From: Hymenoscyphus infarciens
Taxonomy: Eukaryota > Ascomycota > Leotiomycetes > Helotiales > Helotiaceae
Length of the DNA stretch: 64,000 nt
Direction of reading: 5' to 3'
Assembly: GCA_001414345.1 (NCBI GenBank)
Contig: LLCB01000087.1
Span: forward strand, 1 to 64,000
Part shown: piece after piece, positions 1 through 13,181 of the stretch
Position numbering within the stretch: the stretch's first letter is position 1
How the letters are laid out: each line of letters starts with the position of its first letter
The notes under the pieces: model-generated
What the model was told of the DNA's origin: nothing
The model's input: only the letters and a program-made list of their open reading frames with translations
Database searches by the model: none
Program-made: the position numbers and the translations under genes

Positions 1-3000
1 TTATTAGATAATTTACTACTTTTTAAGAATTAACTTTATATTTAAAAGAATACTAAACTCTATATAAAACTAATCTAAGAAGTCTATAACTAAGTATCTA
101 GTACTTACTTAAGTATAAAAAAGATATACTAGTTATTAGTATAATACTACTACTAAGCTAGAATGTTTTTAAACTATAGAAGGTATATAAGGAATTATTA
201 AGCTTATAAATACTTCTACTCTTAATAAACTAAGTAATAAGGCTTTCTTTACCTTCTATCTATACTTAACTATCTTATATAATATTTATATATAGACTTT
301 AAATTATTCTTAAAAGATAAATATAGATTTAATACTATATTAGTATTTATTAACTAACTTAGAAAGGATTTAGTATTAATACTTTATTACTTAACTATAA
401 ATACTAAAAGACTAGTTAAACTTTTTATTTAATAGATTTACTATTTTAACTACTACTTTAAATTAATTATATCTAATTAAAAACCTTAATTTATATTATT
501 ATTTTAAACTAAATTTTATTAAATAATTAGTATTAAGCTTAAGCTTAGTACTATCTACTATAAATAGATAGATAAATAGATAGAGATAATAAACTAATAT
601 ATTAATTAAAGACTAAGGCTTTTTATAATCTACTATTAAGATAACTAGAGCGAATTAATCTCTCTAATAAATAGAGTATAAATAACACTTCTATACTTAT
701 CTATTAATATAACCTCTTATTAGCTTAAGTTTAAACTTAACCTAAAAACTTTATAAGACTAGAATATACTAAAGACTTCTATTCTTTAAGAATAACTTAA
801 TTATAATAAGGTAGTAAAAGTAGCTTAATATATATACTCTATTTAAAAGATAGTTAAAGATAATATAAGTAAGGCTTAGAAAAAGATAGAGGATAGTATA
901 AACTAGTACTAAAGAGCTATTAATTAAGATATTAGAGATAAAGTTTACTTATTTACTAAGAATCTTAAGATAAATCGTTCTAGCTAAAAGCTTACTAAAT
1001 AGTAGATAGAATCTTTTAAAATATTAGAAAGTATAAGATACTCTTATAAGCTAAAACTTTTTAAAAGCTTATTAATTTATAATATTTTTACTTTTAATAT
1101 ACTTTTAAAAGATCTAAACACTCCTTTATTAGAATAAGAGGCTCTAGAGCCTTTACTAGATATTATTAAAGGTATATAAGAATAGAAAGTATAAGAAATA
1201 CTTAGTAGTAAACTTTTTAGAAGATAGCTATAATACTAGGTAAAATAGGTTAGATATAATTTAGATCTTACTTAATATTCTATAAATAATTTTTAAGGTT
1301 TACTATATTATTTAAGAGACTTTTATACTAAATATCTAGAAGAGCTAAGACTATCTTAATATCTTTCTAAATAGCTTAATATATAGAAATTAGATAAGAA
1401 TTAAGTAAAAGAGTTAATTTATAATATTAATACCTTCTAATTCTAGTTACCTTTAATAAGGAACTTATAATAAAAACCTAAGATAAAATACTAATTAGTA
1501 GAAATATTTAAAATTAATAAAGTAAAGAACTAAGACTAAGTTACTATTGAAATAAGGCCTACTAACCTTTTCTAGGTTATAGTCTCTTCTTCTTTTAACT
1601 TATTATTCTTCTCTCTACCTTTTTAAGTATAAAGAGCTTAAATTAGCTCTTCTTTTACTACTTCCTTCTTATAGAGACGCTTCTTACCTTGATAACCTCT
1701 TATAACTAGCTTTAAAAAGGACGCTTATAAACTCTTTAAGTAGGTTTTAAAGAGGACTTAAACCTAGGTTTAGATAGAGGTCCTACCTTTTATAGTATAG
1801 TATAAGAACTATTAAATATTAGTAACTAAAACCCTTTTAATAAATAAGAGGTACTTATAGTAATCTTAATATAAAGTGTCTAAGTCTTCTCTAAAAGAGT
1901 AAACTATACTTTTAAGCTATTCTTTAGTATCTCTATACTAGTAATAACTAATACCTTATCTAAGGCTTTTATAGCCTTCTTAACCTCTCTTTTCTCCTCT
2001 TTACTTTAAAGCTTACTAAACTCTTTTCTAATAAACTATAATAACTATCTAAGTTAGAATAGATTTAGTATATATTTAAGATTAAACTTACTAGGATATA
2101 TATAGTATTTTACTCTATATAATACCTATACTTCTTTAACTTTAGCTTCTTAAAAGTATATATATAATCTCTATTCTAAGATTTTATCTAAAAGTACTAA
2201 ACGTAGTAAACTTAGTAAGTAGCTAGAAGCGTACTAAGAGGATATAGAAGAGGTATTTTACTATATTAGATTAGCTTTAAATTAGGTTTAATTAAGAATA
2301 GAAGAACTTACTTTTATATATATATATATAATATATATATATATTCTAGAAGATAAGTTAGTATATAAGAATATATTTAATTAGAAGGTATTCTTACTAT
2401 TTATATTATTTAGATAAAAAGAAAAGAAAAAGAGAAGTTAGAATTAAGGAAAAGTTACTTACTAATATACTACTTATAATAATAGCTATTACTTTATGAT
2501 TATTGTTTATTACTTAATAATTACTATTATAATATATAATAATAGTAAGAATATAATAACTCTATAGTAGTATACTACTTTTTATCTACTAGTTAATTAT
2601 TAGCTTCTCTTTTATTTATATCCTATTATTATATAGTATATAATAGTAAATAAAGAATAATTAGCTCTTAAATAATAATACTACTAGCTACTAACCCTAC
2701 CTTAACTACTAGATACTATAATAGTAAGATAAAGTTATATTCTTTATAATAAAAAGATAAATAATACTCTAATTAATCTAATACTATACTAATTAATAAC
2801 TAAAGACTTAAGATAAGTCTTTTTAAAGAAGAGAGGATATAATAATATACTATCTTAGATTATTATATAATAGTTAGATTATTATATAATAGTACTAATT
2901 TAAATATTAGTATTTATAAAACTACTAATACCTCTAAGTAGTACTAATACCTCTAATACCTCTAAGGCCGAGATTATAAATAACTAATACTTATATAAGC

Positions 3001-3332
3001 AAAGTACTAAAAGTATTAATATCTAATATTTATATATAGAAGGGATTAAGGTTTAGATATTATATATTTAGCTTTCTAAAGGATTAGAGGTTATATATTT
3101 AGCTTTTTAGCTCTTATTATTTAGTATTAACTATATTAAGCAGAGCTTAGTTATTATTATTATTAGAACTTAAAAGCTTTTAACCTTCTTATATATAGAC
3201 GTTTATATTCAGTATAGTAGAGAGATAGTTATTATTTTCTTTCGTATCAGTACCTAGTATCTATATACGTCATTCTACTATACGTACTCCTATATACCTC
3301 TACTATAGTTATATGTATTTCGTGCTATTATA
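1..3332 (+). mobile_element. Ty3/gypsy LTR retrotransposon A1, 3' part (pol 3' end plus 3' LTR), cut by window edge
   Basis: This segment is collinear with 9845-13176 of element A2: position x here matches x+9844 there over 3,332 bases with no net length change, and the differences seen are transitions. It therefore holds the end of the integrase region, the post-integrase region and the 3' LTR (2838-3332). A purine-rich tract (about 2825-2837) lies just before the LTR, as expected for a plus-strand element. CA and TG dinucleotides are almost absent and the frame is full of TAA/TAG, so it is inactivated. The five bases after the LTR (atact) are a candidate target duplication, but the left copy lies outside the window. 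It appears to be inserted into the older element H. Confidence 0.85.
2838..3332 (+). repeat. 3' LTR (type A, 495 bp) of element A1
   Basis: This is one of four 495-bp type A LTR copies in the window (others at 5087-5581, 12682-13176, and minus strand 18892-19198 plus 22447-22634). Its ends are TATAATA at the left and a terminal CTATTATA, which are the RIP-altered forms of a TGTAACA...TGTTACA LTR. The termini near the right end (tttcgtgctattata) are less mutated than in the A2 copies. Confidence 0.88.
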
Positions 3333-5086
3333 ATACTAAAGAATAGTTTAGAGATATAGTTCGCTCTTCTAGAAGAGACTTAGGCGCTTTCTACTAAAGT
3401 TACTATAAGTACCTCTTACTTATTAGAGTAGTTTTAGTTACTAATATTTAATAGTTCTTACGCTATACTATAGAGAGTGAGATCTCTATCTAAACCTAGG
3501 TTTAGGTCCTTTTCAAAGTCTACTTAAAGAGTTTATAAGCGTTCTCTCTAAAGCCGGTTATAGAAGGTTACTAAAGTAAGAAGCGTCTCTATAAAGAGGA
3601 GGTAGTAGAGGAAGAGCCGATTTAGGCTTCTTACGCTTAGAAGAGTAAGGAGGAGAATAATAAGTTAGAGAAAGAAGAGGCTACGGCCTAGAAAGAGTTA
3701 GTAGGCTCTGTTTTAGTAGTAACTTAGTCTTAGTTCTTTACTTTATTAATTTCGAATATTCTTACTAGTTAGTGTTTTATCTTAGGTTTTTATTATAAGT
3801 TTCTTATTAAGAGTAACTAGAATTAGAGAGTATTAATAGAGTTTTATAAATTAACTCTTTTATTTAATTCTTGTTTAATTTCTATATATTAAGCTATTTA
3901 GAGAGGTATTAGAGTAGTTCTAGCTCTTCTAGATATTTAGTATAAAAGTCTCTTAGACGATATAGTAAACTCTAAAAATTATCTATAGAATACTAAGCGA
4001 GATCTAAATTATATTCGACTTAGTTTATAGATACTTATAAAATAGAGACTTCGTTTCTAATTCTTTAATATTAAAGTATAAGTATTTGCGTTTATTAAAA
4101 GAGTATAGTCCGATTCTATCTAGTAGATTAGAAAAAGTTTAAAAGTTTAAAAAGTTTAAAATAGAGATAGAGGCGAATTTAGAAGAGAGTTAGAAGTAAA
4201 TATTAAGAGGTAATGTTATAGGTAATAGTAATAACTTAGTTAAAAGCTTACTTTAAGAGCGTACTTATTTATATTTAATTTAAATTTAAATAAAATATCT
4301 AATATACTAGATATAAAAGAAAGTAAGTTTATTTAAACTTAGGTTAGTAAGGACTTAGAGTAAAGTCGAAAACGAAAAGTCGATAATATTATAGATAGTA
4401 ATAACTTATCTAAGAGGTTACTATCCTTTTAAAAGCGTACTAATTTATATCTAAGTCGAATTTAGATAAAAATAGAACTTCTAGCTCTACTAGAAGTAAA
4501 AGAAAGTAAGAAAGTAATAACTATAAGACTCTATACTAGAGTCGGTGGCGTTTTAGCTAGTTAAAAGAGTTTATTACTGAAAATTAAAAATACTATCTAA
4601 AGTTTAAGATAATAAAAGAAGAGGTTTTAGCTAGTTAAAAGCGAAGTTATTACTAAAGTTTATTAAATTGTCTAAGTATCTAAGAATAATAAAAGAGGTG
4701 GTTTTAGCTAGTTAAAAGAACTTAATACTAAATATTAAAAATACTATCTAATATTTAGAATAATAAAAAAGGAGTATAGTTTTAGATATAATATTTATTA
4801 GTACTATTATAAGACTATATTACTTAGGCTTATAAGCTGTCTCGTTCTCTTTAGAGTACTTAAGAACTTATTTATCTTCTAATTCTAATTCTACTTCTAA
4901 AGTAGAGAACGATTCGCTATTATATTATAAGAAGTTTAATACTAGATAAAGAGATATTCTAAACTATAGTACTAATATCTTATAACTTAGTATTTTAATA
5001 GGTCTCTTTATCTATAGCTAAAAGATTATTTACTATCTTAATAAAGTTATAATTCTAGTATTTCTTAAGAGTAGTAGACGCGTTTT
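3333..5086 (-). mobile_element. Older LTR element H, left fragment (minus strand)
   Basis: About 3338-3970 is the reverse complement of the pol-3'/post-integrase region of A1 (roughly 1930 back to 1260), so it is a minus-strand gypsy remnant. About 3970-5086 matches, in the same orientation, the interior of elements B2 (from about 14880) and B1 (from about 19750). The fragment stops at 5086 where A2 is inserted and resumes at 13182. B2 shows the uninterrupted version of this junction near 16500. This makes H the host into which A2 was inserted. Confidence 0.75.
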
Positions 5087-5581
5087 TATAATAGTATACT
5101 ATCTTAGATTATTATATAACAGCTAGATTATTATATAATAGTACTATTCTAAATATTAGTATTTATAAAACTGCTAATATCTCTAAGTAGTATTGATATC
5201 TCTAATACCTTTAGAGCTAAGATTATAAATAACTAATACTTATATAAGCGAAGTACTAAAAGTATTAATATCTAATATTTATATATAAAAGGGATTAAGG
5301 TTTAGAGGTTATATATTTAGCTTTTTAAAGGATTAGAGGTTATATATTTAGCTTTTTAGCTCTTATTATTTAGTATTAGCTATATTAGATAGAGCTTAGT
5401 TATTATTATTATTAGAACTTAGAAGCTTTTAACCTTCTTATATATAGACGTTTATATTTAGTATAGTAGAAAGATAGTTATTATTTTCTTCTATATTAGT
5501 ACTTAGTATCTATATATATTATTCTATTATATATACTCTTATATACCTCTACTATAGTTATATATATTTTATACTATTATA
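5087..5581 (+). repeat. 5' LTR of element A2 (type A, 495 bp)
   Basis: It begins TATAATAG directly after the target duplication GTTTT and ends CTATTATA at 5581. It is the same length as the 3' LTR of A2, but both are altered by C-to-T and G-to-A changes. The leader that follows (5582 to about 5960) is also found, inverted, beside the LTRs of H, B1 and B2. Confidence 0.88.
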
Positions 5582-6399
5582 TAAAAATAATAACTCTTCT
5601 TCACTAATAATAGTCTTAATAATATCTCTTTTTAAGCTTATTACTACTTCTTATTTAGAAGTTGATTTATACTTAATTTAAAATATTATAATAATATTCT
5701 TATATAGCTAGGTAATTAGAGACTACTTAGATAGCTAGTAATAATAGGGTTTATTATTTATATAAATAGTTAGTATAAATCGTGTTTTAGTATATATTAA
5801 GAGATTAGAATATACTAAGTATTTCTTAAAAGTCTTAATAACTCTAGATTTAGTAAATAAGCTAACTTATAATAGTTATCTAGAAGGCTTTTAAATCTAA
5901 TCTTACTCTTCTTTCTCTAATTTAATATTTAATATATTAGAATCTAGAGCAACTTTTAGTCTCTCTTAAGCTTCGCTTTTAAGTATAGAGTAACCTCTTA
6001 GAGAATAAAGTTAAGCCTTTATTAAAAGGTCTCTAACTTAGTATTATACTTCTAAGAATAGTAAGAAGCTTAAGAATAATAAAAGTAAAGGCTTAGTATT
6101 TAAAAGCTAGAGAGATTAATAAGACTTCTCTAATATAGATAAGATATAAGGTATAATCTAAGCTATAAAGGTTAAGAATTAAGAAAAAAAATAGAGAATT
6201 TTAAAGTAAGATAATTAGATTATTTAATTATTAGACCTAGTATAGTAAATTAGTTAATAACTACTAAATAATAACTAGAGTCTAAGTCTTATCTAACTTA
6301 TATAAATACCTTCTTCTACCTCTTTAAACTACTATTATAGATAAGACTTTACTTCTAATATTCCTTTCTTAAAATAATCTACTTTATATTTATAACTTA

Positions 6400-9300
6400 A
6401 AAGTACTTTAAAAGCTTTTTAATCTATTAAAAGTAAGATTATAAAAAAAATTAAACTTTTAGATAATAGTATTTTACTTATATATAAGTAATAAAGAATA
6501 TTAATATATAATTAACTTTATATAAACGTTAACTATTATTAAACGCTTTTAACTTATAAAGCTCTTATTTAAAAGATAATAATAAAACTTATCTAGAACT
6601 ACTTAGAGCTCTAATATAAGTTTAATATAAATAAGATAGTATTTAAAGACTATAAAGAGATAATTAAGCTTCTTAATACTTACTATTTAATAAGTTATAA
6701 GAAAGAGGATACTTAAAATACCTTTTAGTCTCTTTAAATAAGATAGAAGAGTTATATAAAAGAAAGTTTTATAGAATTTAAAAGTTACTTTTTAAATATA
6801 GTAATATTTAAAGAAGTATCTAAGTAAGATAAGTTCTATTATATATAAAATAAGCTTATATCTTAGCTTTAAATCTAATTAGTTAATAATAAGAAGTATT
6901 AGAATATCGACTTTAATAAGATAGTAAGAGACTTATTATTTATAAATAAGAAATAGTATTATAATACTAAGTTATATATAACTAGTATAATAAGTACTAA
7001 AAAACTTATTATAATAAGCTTATTATACTAAAAGCTTAATACTAACTAAACCTTATCTAGTTCTTTAATAAAACCTTTACTATTTTTATATAAACTTTAT
7101 ACTACTTTTTAAAAAACTTCTTAATCTTTTAAATCTCCTTTTATTAATAAAAGATTAAAGACTTTATTTATAAACTAACTTCTTACTAGTATAAAGTATT
7201 ATAATTATAAGAAACTTAGATATATTAAGTCTAATTATTCTAATTTACTTAGTATTAATAAGATAAAAGAAGATAATTAACTTAAGAAAGAATAACTACT
7301 TAAAAAGTACTCTAACTCTAATCTAAGTTAAGAAGAAAATAAAGAGGCTTAAGTAAAAATACCTTCCTAAGCTTATATAAATATAATCTATCTAGACTTA
7401 ACCTTTCTAAACTTATAAGAGGAAAATAGTTTCTTATAAATACTACTCTTAGTATATAGAGATATAGTATTAAAATATAAGCTTTAATAAATATAGAAGT
7501 AAATAGGTATTTATTTTTAAATTAACTCCTAGCTTTATAATTATTAAAAGTAATAGGTTTAAAGATCTAGAAACTACTTTATTTAATATCTATTTATAGA
7601 TATAATAATAATACTAAAAGCTAAGTAAATTAGTTTATATAACTATATCTAAATATAGATAAACGTTATATTTATAACTACTTCTTTATTATTCTAGACT
7701 TTAAATAATAAGACTTAATTATTAGTAATAAGTAGTTAAACTATTTTAAAGTTCTTTTTAACTTTTTAAAGAATTAGATTACTTAGCTAGCTAAATACCT
7801 TCTAACTCTCTACTATAATAAGGAAATTTTACTTTCTCTTTCTAGCTAAAACTAGAAACCTTTTTTAAATTACTAGTTAAATATAAACTAAAAAGAATAT
7901 ACTATTTAGTAATAAGAAAGATATAAAAAGAGTAGACTTATAAATATAGCTAAGTTATCTCTTTTATTTATAATAATACCTCTTAAAATTTTAATATTTA
8001 ACTTTAGTTTAAAGCCTCTATAAACTATTAGTATAGCCTTAAAAGGCTAGACTCTATATTCTTTTATTTATAAGATAAGTATAAATATAATATATTATAA
8101 TATAAAATAGCCTAATTTAGAATTTTATATAATAAGCCTTTATAAGCTAGATTAGATTATTAATAAGAGATTAGCCTCTCTCTAAGATAATAATAAGATA
8201 AAGACTCTAATATAAGCCTAACTCTTAAAGTATTACTTATTCTATAAAGACGTATTCTTAAAAGTAGCTTTTAATAAGCTTTCTTCTTACTATAAATATA
8301 ATTATAAGATTACTTTAAATAAGCTACTTCCTAACTCCTTTTTATCTTTATATTAATAGTTAACTACTAAGCTTAAAGCTATAAAAGAGTATTTTATAAA
8401 GAACTTAGATAAAAGGTTTATTATTAATAGTAATAGCTCTTTTACCTCTTCTATACTCTTTATTAAAAAGACTAATAGTAATAAGTTATAGTTTTATATT
8501 AATTATAAAAAGCTAAATACTCTAACCTAAAATAATCTCTACTTAATCTCTTATATTAATAAGCTCTTTTCTAAGATAAGAATAACTAAAATCTTTACTA
8601 AATTAGATATTAAATAAGCTTTCTATTATATTTAAATAGACTTTAACTTAGAAGAGATAACTATATTTAAAACTAGGTATAGTATATATAAATATAAGGT
8701 CTTCTCTTTTAGACTTTATAATAGCTCTACTACTTATTAATATTATATAAATAATATCTTAATTAATTATTTAAATAACTTCTATATTACTTACTTAAAT
8801 AATATTTTAATTTATTTAAATATTATTAAAGAATATAAAGAATAGGTTAAGAAGGTTCTAAATTAGCTCTAAAAAGTAAGACTTTAAATAGATATTAAGA
8901 AAAGTGAATTTAGTATTACTAAAGTTAAATACTTAGGATTTATTTTAACTATAAAAGGATTTAAAGTTAATCTAGAAAAAGTAAAGCCTTTATAAAACTA
9001 GGTTTAACCTAATATTATAATAAGTATAAAGTCTTATCTAGAGTTTATAAGATTCTATAAATAATTTATTAAAGGTTATATTAAAATCGTTAAACCTTTA
9101 ACTATAATAATATACCTTATAAAGCTATTTCTATAAATACCTAAATATAATAAAGCTTTTAAAGTACTAAGGACTTAGCTACTTACTATATAAACCTTAT
9201 ACTACTTTAACCTTAATTATAATATAAAAGTAGAAATAGACTCCTTAGAAAGAGTAATAGTAAGTATATTCTTATAATAATATAATAGCTTTTAATACTC

Positions 9301-11400
9301 TATTAGGTTTTACTTATACGTCCTAGTTAGCTATAAATTAAACTAAGAGATCTATAATAAAGAGCTATCTATTATTATAAAAGCTTTTAAAAAATAGTAC
9401 TTTAAACTTATATTATATTAGAAGTATATTAATATATATTTAGATTATAAATTATTAGAATACTTTATAATAACTAAGCTACTTATAGCTAAGTAAGTTT
9501 AATAGATAGAGTTTCTATTAGACTTTAACTTCTAGATTTAATTTATATTTAAGAAAAGTAATTAAAAAGTAGATATATTAACTTAATATAAGTAAAACCT
9601 AAAAACTTATAATTAAGCTAAAGTAGATAGCTACTTATATACTCTTTTAGTACTTAATTATTTAAACTTTTAAATTAATATTAAACTTACTTAGACCTTT
9701 TTATAAGAATAGTCTACTTCTCTTAATATAATTTAGTTAGATAATATTCTAAGAATAAGTTTAAATATAATTTAAAAGTTAAAAGAAGATAATCTATACT
9801 TCTTTTAAAAAGAACGTTATTAACTTTTAAATAGATACTACTTTTTATTAGATAATTTACTACTTTTTAAGAATTAACTTTATATTTAAAAGAATACTAA
9901 ACTCTATATAAAACTAATTTAAGAAGTCTATAACTAAGTATTTAGTACTTATCTAAGTATAAAAAAGATATACTAGTTATTAGTATAATACTACTACTAA
10001 GTTAAAATGTTTTTAGACTATAAAAGGTATATAAGGAATTATTAAGCTTATAAATACTCTTACTCTTAATAAACTAAGTAATAAAGCTTTCTTTACCCTT
10101 TAGTTATACTTAACTATTTTATATAATATTTATATATAGACTTTAAATTATTCTTAAAAAATAAACATAGATTTAATACTATATTAGTATTTATTAACTA
10201 ACTTAGAAAGGATTTAGTATTAATACTCTATTACTTAATTATAAATATTAAAAGACTAGTTAAACTTTTTATTTAATAGATTTACTATTTTAGCTACTAC
10301 TTTAAATTAATTACGTCTAATTAAGAACTTTAATTTATATTATTATTTTAAACTAAATTTTATTAAATAATTAGTATTAAGTTTAAGCTTAGTACTACCT
10401 ACTATAAATAGATAGATAAATAGATAGAGATAATAAACTAATATATTAATTAGAGACTAAGGCCTTTTATAACCTACTATTAAGATAACTAGAGTAAATT
10501 AATCCTTTTAATAGATAGAGTATAAATAACACTTCTATACTTATCTATTAATATAACCTCTTATTAGTTTAAGTTTAAACTTAACTTAAAAACTTTATAG
10601 AACTAGAATATACTAAAGACTTCTATTCTTTAAGAATAACTTAACTATAATAAGGTAGTAAAAGTAACTTAATATATATACTTTACTTAAAGAATAGCTA
10701 AAAATAATATAGATAAAGCTTAGAAAAAGATAGAGAATAGTATAAACTAGTATTAAAGAGCTATTAACTAAGATGTTAGAGATAAAGTCTACTTATCTAC
10801 TAAGAATCTTAAAATAAATTATTCTAGTTAAAAGCTTATTAAATAATAGATAGAACCTTTTAAAATATTAGAAAGTATAAGATACTTCTATAAGCTAAAA
10901 CTTCTTAAAAGCTTATTAATTTATAATGTTTTTACTTTTAATATACTTTTAAAGGATTTAAACACCCTCTTACTAGGATAAAAGGCTTTAAAGCCTTTAT
11001 TAAATATTATTAAAAGTATATAAGAATAGAAAGTATAAGAAATACTTAGTAGTAGACTTTTTAGAAGATAGCTATAGTACTAGGTAAAATAGGTTAGATA
11101 TAATTTAGATCCTATTTAGTATTTTATAGATAATTTTTAGGATTTACTATATTATTTAAGAGACTTTTATACTAAATATCTAAAAGAGTTAAGACTATCT
11201 TAATATCTCTCTAAATAGCTTAATATATAGAAATTAAATAAGAATTAGATAAAAAAGTTAATTTATAATATTAATACTTTTTAATTCTAGTTACTTTTAA
11301 TAAAGAACTTATAATAAAAACCTAAGATAAAATACTAACTAGTAGGAATGTTTAAAATTAATAAAGTAAAGAACTAAAACTAAGTTACTACTAAAATAGA
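6400..11400 (+). pseudogene. Gag-Pol polyprotein remnant of element A2
   Basis: Read on the plus strand, conserved retroelement motifs survive in altered form. A gag zinc knuckle with C-X2-C-X4-H-X4-C spacing is at 7197-7238, but all four ligand codons now read TAT (tyrosine). The reverse-transcriptase catalytic box at 8792-8803 reads YLNN where the family has YxDD, two G-to-A changes. An RNase H-like stretch starts near 9225, and integrase-like sequence follows (duplicated at 1 to about 1000). Many in-frame TAA/TAG codons sit where glutamine or tryptophan codons are expected. The element cannot make active enzymes. The outer limits given are approximate because no start codon remains. Confidence 0.8.
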
Positions 11401-12681
11401 GCTTACTAACTCTCTCTAAGCTATAGCCTCTCTTTTCTTTAACTTATTATCCTTTTCTCTACTCTTTTAAGTATAAAGAGTTTAAATTAGCTCTTCTTTT
11501 ACTACTTTCTTCTTATAAGAACGCTTCTTACCTTAGTAACCTCTTATAACTAGCTTTAAAGAGGACGTTTATAAACTCTTTAGATAGGCTTTAAAAAGGA
11601 CTTAAACCTAGGTTTAGATAGAGGTCTTACCCTTTATAGTATAGTATAAGGACTATTAAATATTAGTAACTAAAACCCTTCTAATAAATAAGAGATACTT
11701 ATAATAACCTTAGTATAAAGTACTTAAGTCTCCTCTAAGAGAGTAAACTATACCTTTAAGCTATTCTTTAGTACTTCTATACTAGTAATAACTAATACCT
11801 TATCTAAGACTTTTATAGCCTTCTTAACCTCTCCTTTCTCCTTCTTACTCTAAAGCTTATTAAACTCCTTTCTAATAAACTATAGTAACTACTTAAATTA
11901 GAATAGATTTAGTATATATTTAAAATTAAACTTACTAGGATATACATAGTATTCTACTCTATATAGTATCTATACTTCTTTAACTTTAGCTTTTTAAAAG
12001 TATATATATAATCTTTATTCTAAGATTTTACTTAAAAGTATTAAACGTAGTAGACTTAATAGGTAGCTAGAAGTATACTAGAAGAATATAGAAGAGGTAT
12101 TTTACTATATTAGATTAGCTCTAAATTAAGTCTAATTAAAGAGAGAAGAACTTACTTTTATATATATATATATAATATATATATATATTCTAAGAGATAA
12201 GTTAGTATATAAGAATATACTTAATTAAAAGGTATTCTTACTATTTATATTATTTAGATAAAAAGAAAAGAAGAAGAGAAGTTAGAATTAGAGAAAAGTT
12301 ATCTACTAATATACTACTTATAATAATAGCTATTACTTTATAATTATTATTTATTACTTAATAATTACTATTATAATATATAATAATAGTAAGAATATAA
12401 TAACTCTATAATAATATACTACTTTCTACCTACTAGCTAATTATCAGCTTCTCTTCTATTTATATCCTATTATTATATAGTATATAGTAGTAAATAAAGA
12501 ATAATTAGCTCTTAAATAATAATACTACTAGCTACTAACTCTACTCTAACTACTAGATACTATAATAGTAAGATAAAGTTATATTCTTTATAATAAAAAG
12601 ATAAATAATACTCTAATTAACTTAATATTATACTAATCGACAACTAAAGACTTAGAATAAGTCTTTTTAAAGAAGAGAGGA

Positions 12682-13176
12682 TATAATAGTATACTATCCT
12701 AGATTATTATATAATAGCTAGATTATTATATAATAGTACTATTCTAAATATTAGTATTTATAAAACTACTAATACCTCTAAGTAGTACTAATACCTCTAA
12801 TACCTCTAGAGCCGAGATTATAAATAACTAATACTTATATAAGCGAAGTACTAAAAGTATTAATATCTAACATTTATATATAGAAGAGATTAAGGTTTAG
12901 ATATTATATATTTAGCTTTCTAAAAGATCAGAGGTTATATATTTAGCTTTTTAGCTCTTATTATTTAGTATTAGCTATATTAGGCAGAGCTTAGTTATTA
13001 TTATTATCAGAACTTAGAAGCTTCTAACCTTCTTATATATAGACGTTTATATTTAGTATAGTAGAGAGATAGTTATTATTTTCTTCCGTATTAGTGCCTA
13101 GTATTTACATACGTTATTCTACTATACGTACTCCTATATACCTCTACTATAGTTGTATATATTTTATACTATTATA
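12682..13176 (+). repeat. 3' LTR of element A2 (type A, 495 bp)
   Basis: It starts at 12682 right after the purine-rich tract and ends CTATTATA at 13176, followed by the duplicated target GTTTT. It is collinear with the A1 LTR at 2838-3332. Confidence 0.88.
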
Positions 13177-13181
13177 GTTTT

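Larger units (their letters stand above)
5087..13176 (+). mobile_element. Full-length RIP-degraded Ty3/gypsy element A2 (8,090 bp)
   Basis: The element has two 495-bp LTRs (5087-5581 and 12682-13176) and is flanked by the direct repeat GTTTT (5082-5086 and 13177-13181), a 5-bp target-site duplication. A polypurine tract (aaagaagagagga) sits just before the 3' LTR. Order on the plus strand is LTR, leader (5582 to about 5960), gag-like region with CCHC knuckle trace at 7197-7238, reverse transcriptase with a YLNN trace at 8792-8803, RNase H-like stretch from about 9225, integrase, a long post-integrase region, LTR. RT before integrase assigns it to Ty3/gypsy. I could not recognise a tRNA primer-binding site after the 5' LTR. 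Confidence 0.92.
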
